Origin: Steromphala cineraria
Taxonomy: Eukaryota; Mollusca; Gastropoda; Trochida; Trochidae
Assembly (NCBI GenBank): GCA_916613615.1
Contig: OU744726.1
Location: forward strand, 54,700,987 to 54,764,986
Length of the DNA: 64,000 nucleotides
Direction of reading: 5' to 3'
Shown: piece after piece, positions 61,401-64,000 of the stretch
Layout: every line of letters begins with the position of its first letter
Position numbering within the stretch: the stretch's first letter is position 1
Notes under the pieces: generated by a model
Told to the model about the DNA's origin: nothing
What the model saw: the letters and a program-made list of their open reading frames with translations, nothing else
The model's database searches: none
Position numbers and translations under genes: made by a program

Positions 61401-64000
61401 GTGATAAGTTTCTTAAATATGCATATTTCTAAACCAGTCTTAAACCAAATGTACACATCAGGGTGCTCTATCGTTTGGAATAAACAAATTTTCACTCCGA
61501 GTAATACTTTTGGCTACAGATTCGAACGTATAGACGTGTATGTGGTCAATTTTGAGCAAATTCTCGGAATATGATTAATTCAAGAAAGTACATTTTCTTG
61601 TAAAGAGCGTGATAAGTTTCTTAAATATGCATATTTCTGAACCAGACTTTCACCAAATGTACACATCAGGGTGCTCTATCGTTTGGAATAAACAAATTTT
61701 CACTCCGAGTAATAGATTTAGCTACAGATTCGAACGTATAGACGTGTATGTGGTCAATTTTGAGCAAATTCTCGGAATATGATTAATTCAAGAAAGTACA
61801 TTTTCTTGTAAAGAGCGTGATAAGTTTCTTAAATATGCATATTTCTAAACCAGTCTTTCACCAAATGTACACATCAGGGTGCTCTATCGTTTGGAATAAA
61901 CAAATTTTCACTCCGAGTAATACTTTTGGCTACAGATTCGAACGTATAGACGTGTATGTGGTCAATTTTGAGCAAATTCTCGGAATATGATTAATTCAAG
62001 AAAGTACATTTTCTTGTAAAGAGCGTGATAAGTTTCTTAAATATGCATATTTCTGAACCAGACTTTCACCAAATGTACACATCAGGGTGCTCTATCGTTT
62101 GGAATAAACAAATTTTCACTCGGAGTAATAGATTTAGCAACAGATTCGAACGTATAGACGTGTATGTGGTCAATTTTGAGCAAATTCTCGGAATATGATT
62201 AATTCAAGAAAGTACATTTTCTTGAAATGAGCGTGATAAGTTTCTTAAAAATGCATATTTCTAAACAAGACTTTCACAAAATGTACACATCAGGGTGCTC
62301 TATCGTTTGGAATAAACAAATTTTCACTCCGAGTAATAGATTTAGCTACAGATTCGAACGTATAGACGTGTATGTGGTCAATTTTGAGCAAATTCTCGGA
62401 ATATGATTAATTCAAGAAAGTACATTTTCTTGAAATGAGCGTGATAAGTTTCTTAAATATGCATATTTCTAAACAAGACTTTCACCAAATGTACACATCA
62501 GGGTGCTCTATCGTTTGGAATAAACAAATTTTCACTCCGAGTAATAGATTTAGCTACAGATTCGAACGTATAGACGTGTATGTGGTCAATTTTGAGCAAA
62601 TTCTCGGAATATGATTAATTCAAGAAAGTACATTTTCTTGTAAAGAGCGTGATAAGTTTCTTAAATATGCATATTTCTGAACCAGACTTTCACCAAATGT
62701 ACACATCAGGGTGCTCTATCGTTTCGAATAAACAAATTTTCACTCGGAGTAATAGATTTAGCAACAGATTCGAACGTATAGACGTGTATGTGGTCAATTT
62801 TGAGCAAATTCTCGGAATATGATTAATTCAAGAAAGTACATTTTCTTGAAATGAGCGTGATAAGTTTCTTAAATATGCATATTTCTGAATCAGACTTTCA
62901 CCAAATGTACACATCAGGGTGCTCTATCGTTTGGAATAAACAAATTTTCACTCGGAGTAATAGATTTAGCAACAGATTCGAACGTATAGACGTGTATGTG
63001 GTCAATTTTGAGCAAATTCTCGGAATATGATTAATTCAAGAAAGTACATTTTCTTGAAATGAGCGTGATAAGTTTCTTAAAAATGCATATTTCTAAACAA
63101 GACTTTCACAAAATGTACACATCAGGGTGCTCTATCGTTTGGAATAAACAAATTTTCACTCCGAGTAATAGTTTTAGCTACAGATTCGAACGTATAGACG
63201 TGTATGTGGTCAATTTTGAGCAAATTCTCGGAATATGATTAATTCAAGAAAGTACATTTTCTTGTAAAGAGCGTGATAAGTTTCTTAAATATGCATATTT
63301 CTAAACCAGTCTTAAACCAAATGTACACATCAGGGTGCTCTATCGTTTGGAATAAACAAATTTTCACTCCGAGTAATACTTTTGGCTACAGATTTGAACG
63401 TATAGACGTGTATGTGGTCAATTTTGAGCAAATTCTCGGAATATGATTAATTCAAGAAAGTACATTTTCTTGAAATGAGCGTGATAAGTTTCTTAAATAT
63501 GCATATTTCTGAACCAGACTTTCACCAAATGTACACATCAGGGTGCTCTATCGTTTGGAATAAACAAATTTTCACTCCGAGTAATAGATTTAGCTACAGA
63601 TTCGAACGTATAGACGTGTATGTGGTCAATTTTGAGCAAATTCTCGGAATATGATTAATTCAAGAAAGTACATTTTCTTGAAATGAGCGTGATAAGTTTC
63701 TTAAATATGCATATTTCTAAACAAGACTTTCACCAAATGTACACATCAGGGTGCTCTATCGTTTGGAATAAACAAATTTTCACTCCGAGTAATAGATTTA
63801 GCTACAGATTCGAACGTATAGACGTGTATGTGGTCAATTTTGAGCAAATTCTCGGAATATGATTAATTCAAGAAAGTACATTTTCTTGTAAAGAGCGTGA
63901 TAAGTTTCTTAAATATGCATATTTCTGAACCAGACTTTCACCAAATGTACACATCAGGGTGCTCTATCGTTTCGAATAAACAAATTTTCACTCGGAGTAA
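58446..64000. repeat. C* higher-order repeat, 9-, 8- and 9-monomer units
   Basis: Units start at 58446 (C B F C* C' B/G A C A), 60318 (the same without F) and 61982 (with F restored, then altered toward the window end). GTTTCGAATAAAC recurs at 59185, 60849, 62721 and 63969, spaced by 8, 9 and 6 monomers. The A-monomer marker CAGTCTTAAACC recurs at 59771, 61435 and 63307. Confidence 0.85.
63854..64000 (+). repeat. Partial monomer cut by the window end (class C*)
   Basis: The last 147 bases are the left part of a C* monomer, with GTAAAG, CTGAACC, GTTTCGAATAAAC and CTCGGAG. The array clearly continues beyond the window. Confidence 0.9.

Larger units (their letters stand above)
1..64000. repeat. 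208-bp satellite DNA array, head to tail, fills the window
   Basis: The motif GGAATATGATTAATTC (or a one- to three-base variant) recurs every 208 bases from position 3 to 63854, always in the same orientation. Three deletions (1, 1 and 3 bases) account for the full 5-base shift over 307 periods. The consensus is about 33% GC. Each monomer carries the blocks GTGATAAGTTTCTTAAA, CATCAGGGTG, GGAATAAACAAATTTTC, CAGATTCGAACGTA and GTCAATTTTGAGCAAATTCTC in that order. No sequence of other origin interrupts the array. Long homogeneous arrays with higher-order structure are typical of centromeric or pericentromeric satellites; that location is inferred. I do not recognise the satellite family. Confidence 0.98.

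Noticed and set aside
211..63853. AATAAA in every monomer as a polyadenylation signal
   Set aside because: The hexamer is expected often in AT-rich sequence and no transcription unit is visible for it to end.
1..64000. CRISPR array
   Set aside because: The repeat unit is contiguous 208-bp sequence with no unique spacers between short repeats, and no cas genes are present.
1..64000. Transposable element insertion or inverted monomer block
   Set aside because: Following the start motif across the window shows continuous 208-base phase and one orientation throughout, with no foreign segment.
1..64000. Bacterial or viral origin
   Set aside because: No genes at all in 64 kb, and a tandem satellite of this size and order is characteristic of eukaryotic chromosomes.

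Overview
The whole window is one uninterrupted tandem array of a 208-bp, AT-rich (about 33% GC) satellite monomer. All copies are head to tail in the same orientation. I count 307 complete monomers, the first starting at position 3, plus a 147-base partial monomer at 63854-64000. The net length loss across the window is only 5 bases, from three small deletions near 4211, 7260 and 14295. I see no gene, RNA gene, transposon, CRISPR array or unique sequence.

The window suggests a eukaryotic chromosome, most likely centromeric or pericentromeric heterochromatin. Nothing in it names the organism. CpG is not depleted (7 CpG per consensus monomer against about 5.7 expected from base composition). 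This argues weakly against a heavily methylated genome such as a vertebrate.

The monomers fall into about eight recurring classes, called A to H here, defined by linked diagnostic bases. The classes follow each other in a restricted order and build higher-order repeats whose unit changes along the array. From left to right: an irregular, more diverged stretch (1-6657); a 10-monomer unit (6658-10192); a 4-monomer unit (9361-11856); 5-monomer units (12689-14765 and 17054-19133); mixed order (14766-17053 and 19134-22461); a 9-monomer unit (22462-25581); a 13-monomer unit and a 16-monomer derivative (25582-31613); 7- and 10-monomer units (31614-36605); mixed order (36606-38061); alternating 7- and 6-monomer units forming a 13-monomer repeat of 2704 bp (38062-44925); 4- and 5-monomer units (44926-48461); mixed order (48462-51165); a first copy of the C* unit (51166-52829); a local subfamily with a T-to-C change near the monomer start (52830-58445) containing a 6-monomer duplication; and 8/9-monomer C* units to the end (58446-64000).

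The picture is of repeated unequal exchange and local amplification, with mosaic monomers marking recombination inside the monomer. The most unusual single observation is an inverted hairpin loop seen in two monomers (53677-53696 and 57421-57440). I found no coding or enzymatic system; the interest lies in the satellite's architecture and mutation pattern. All class assignments were made by eye.
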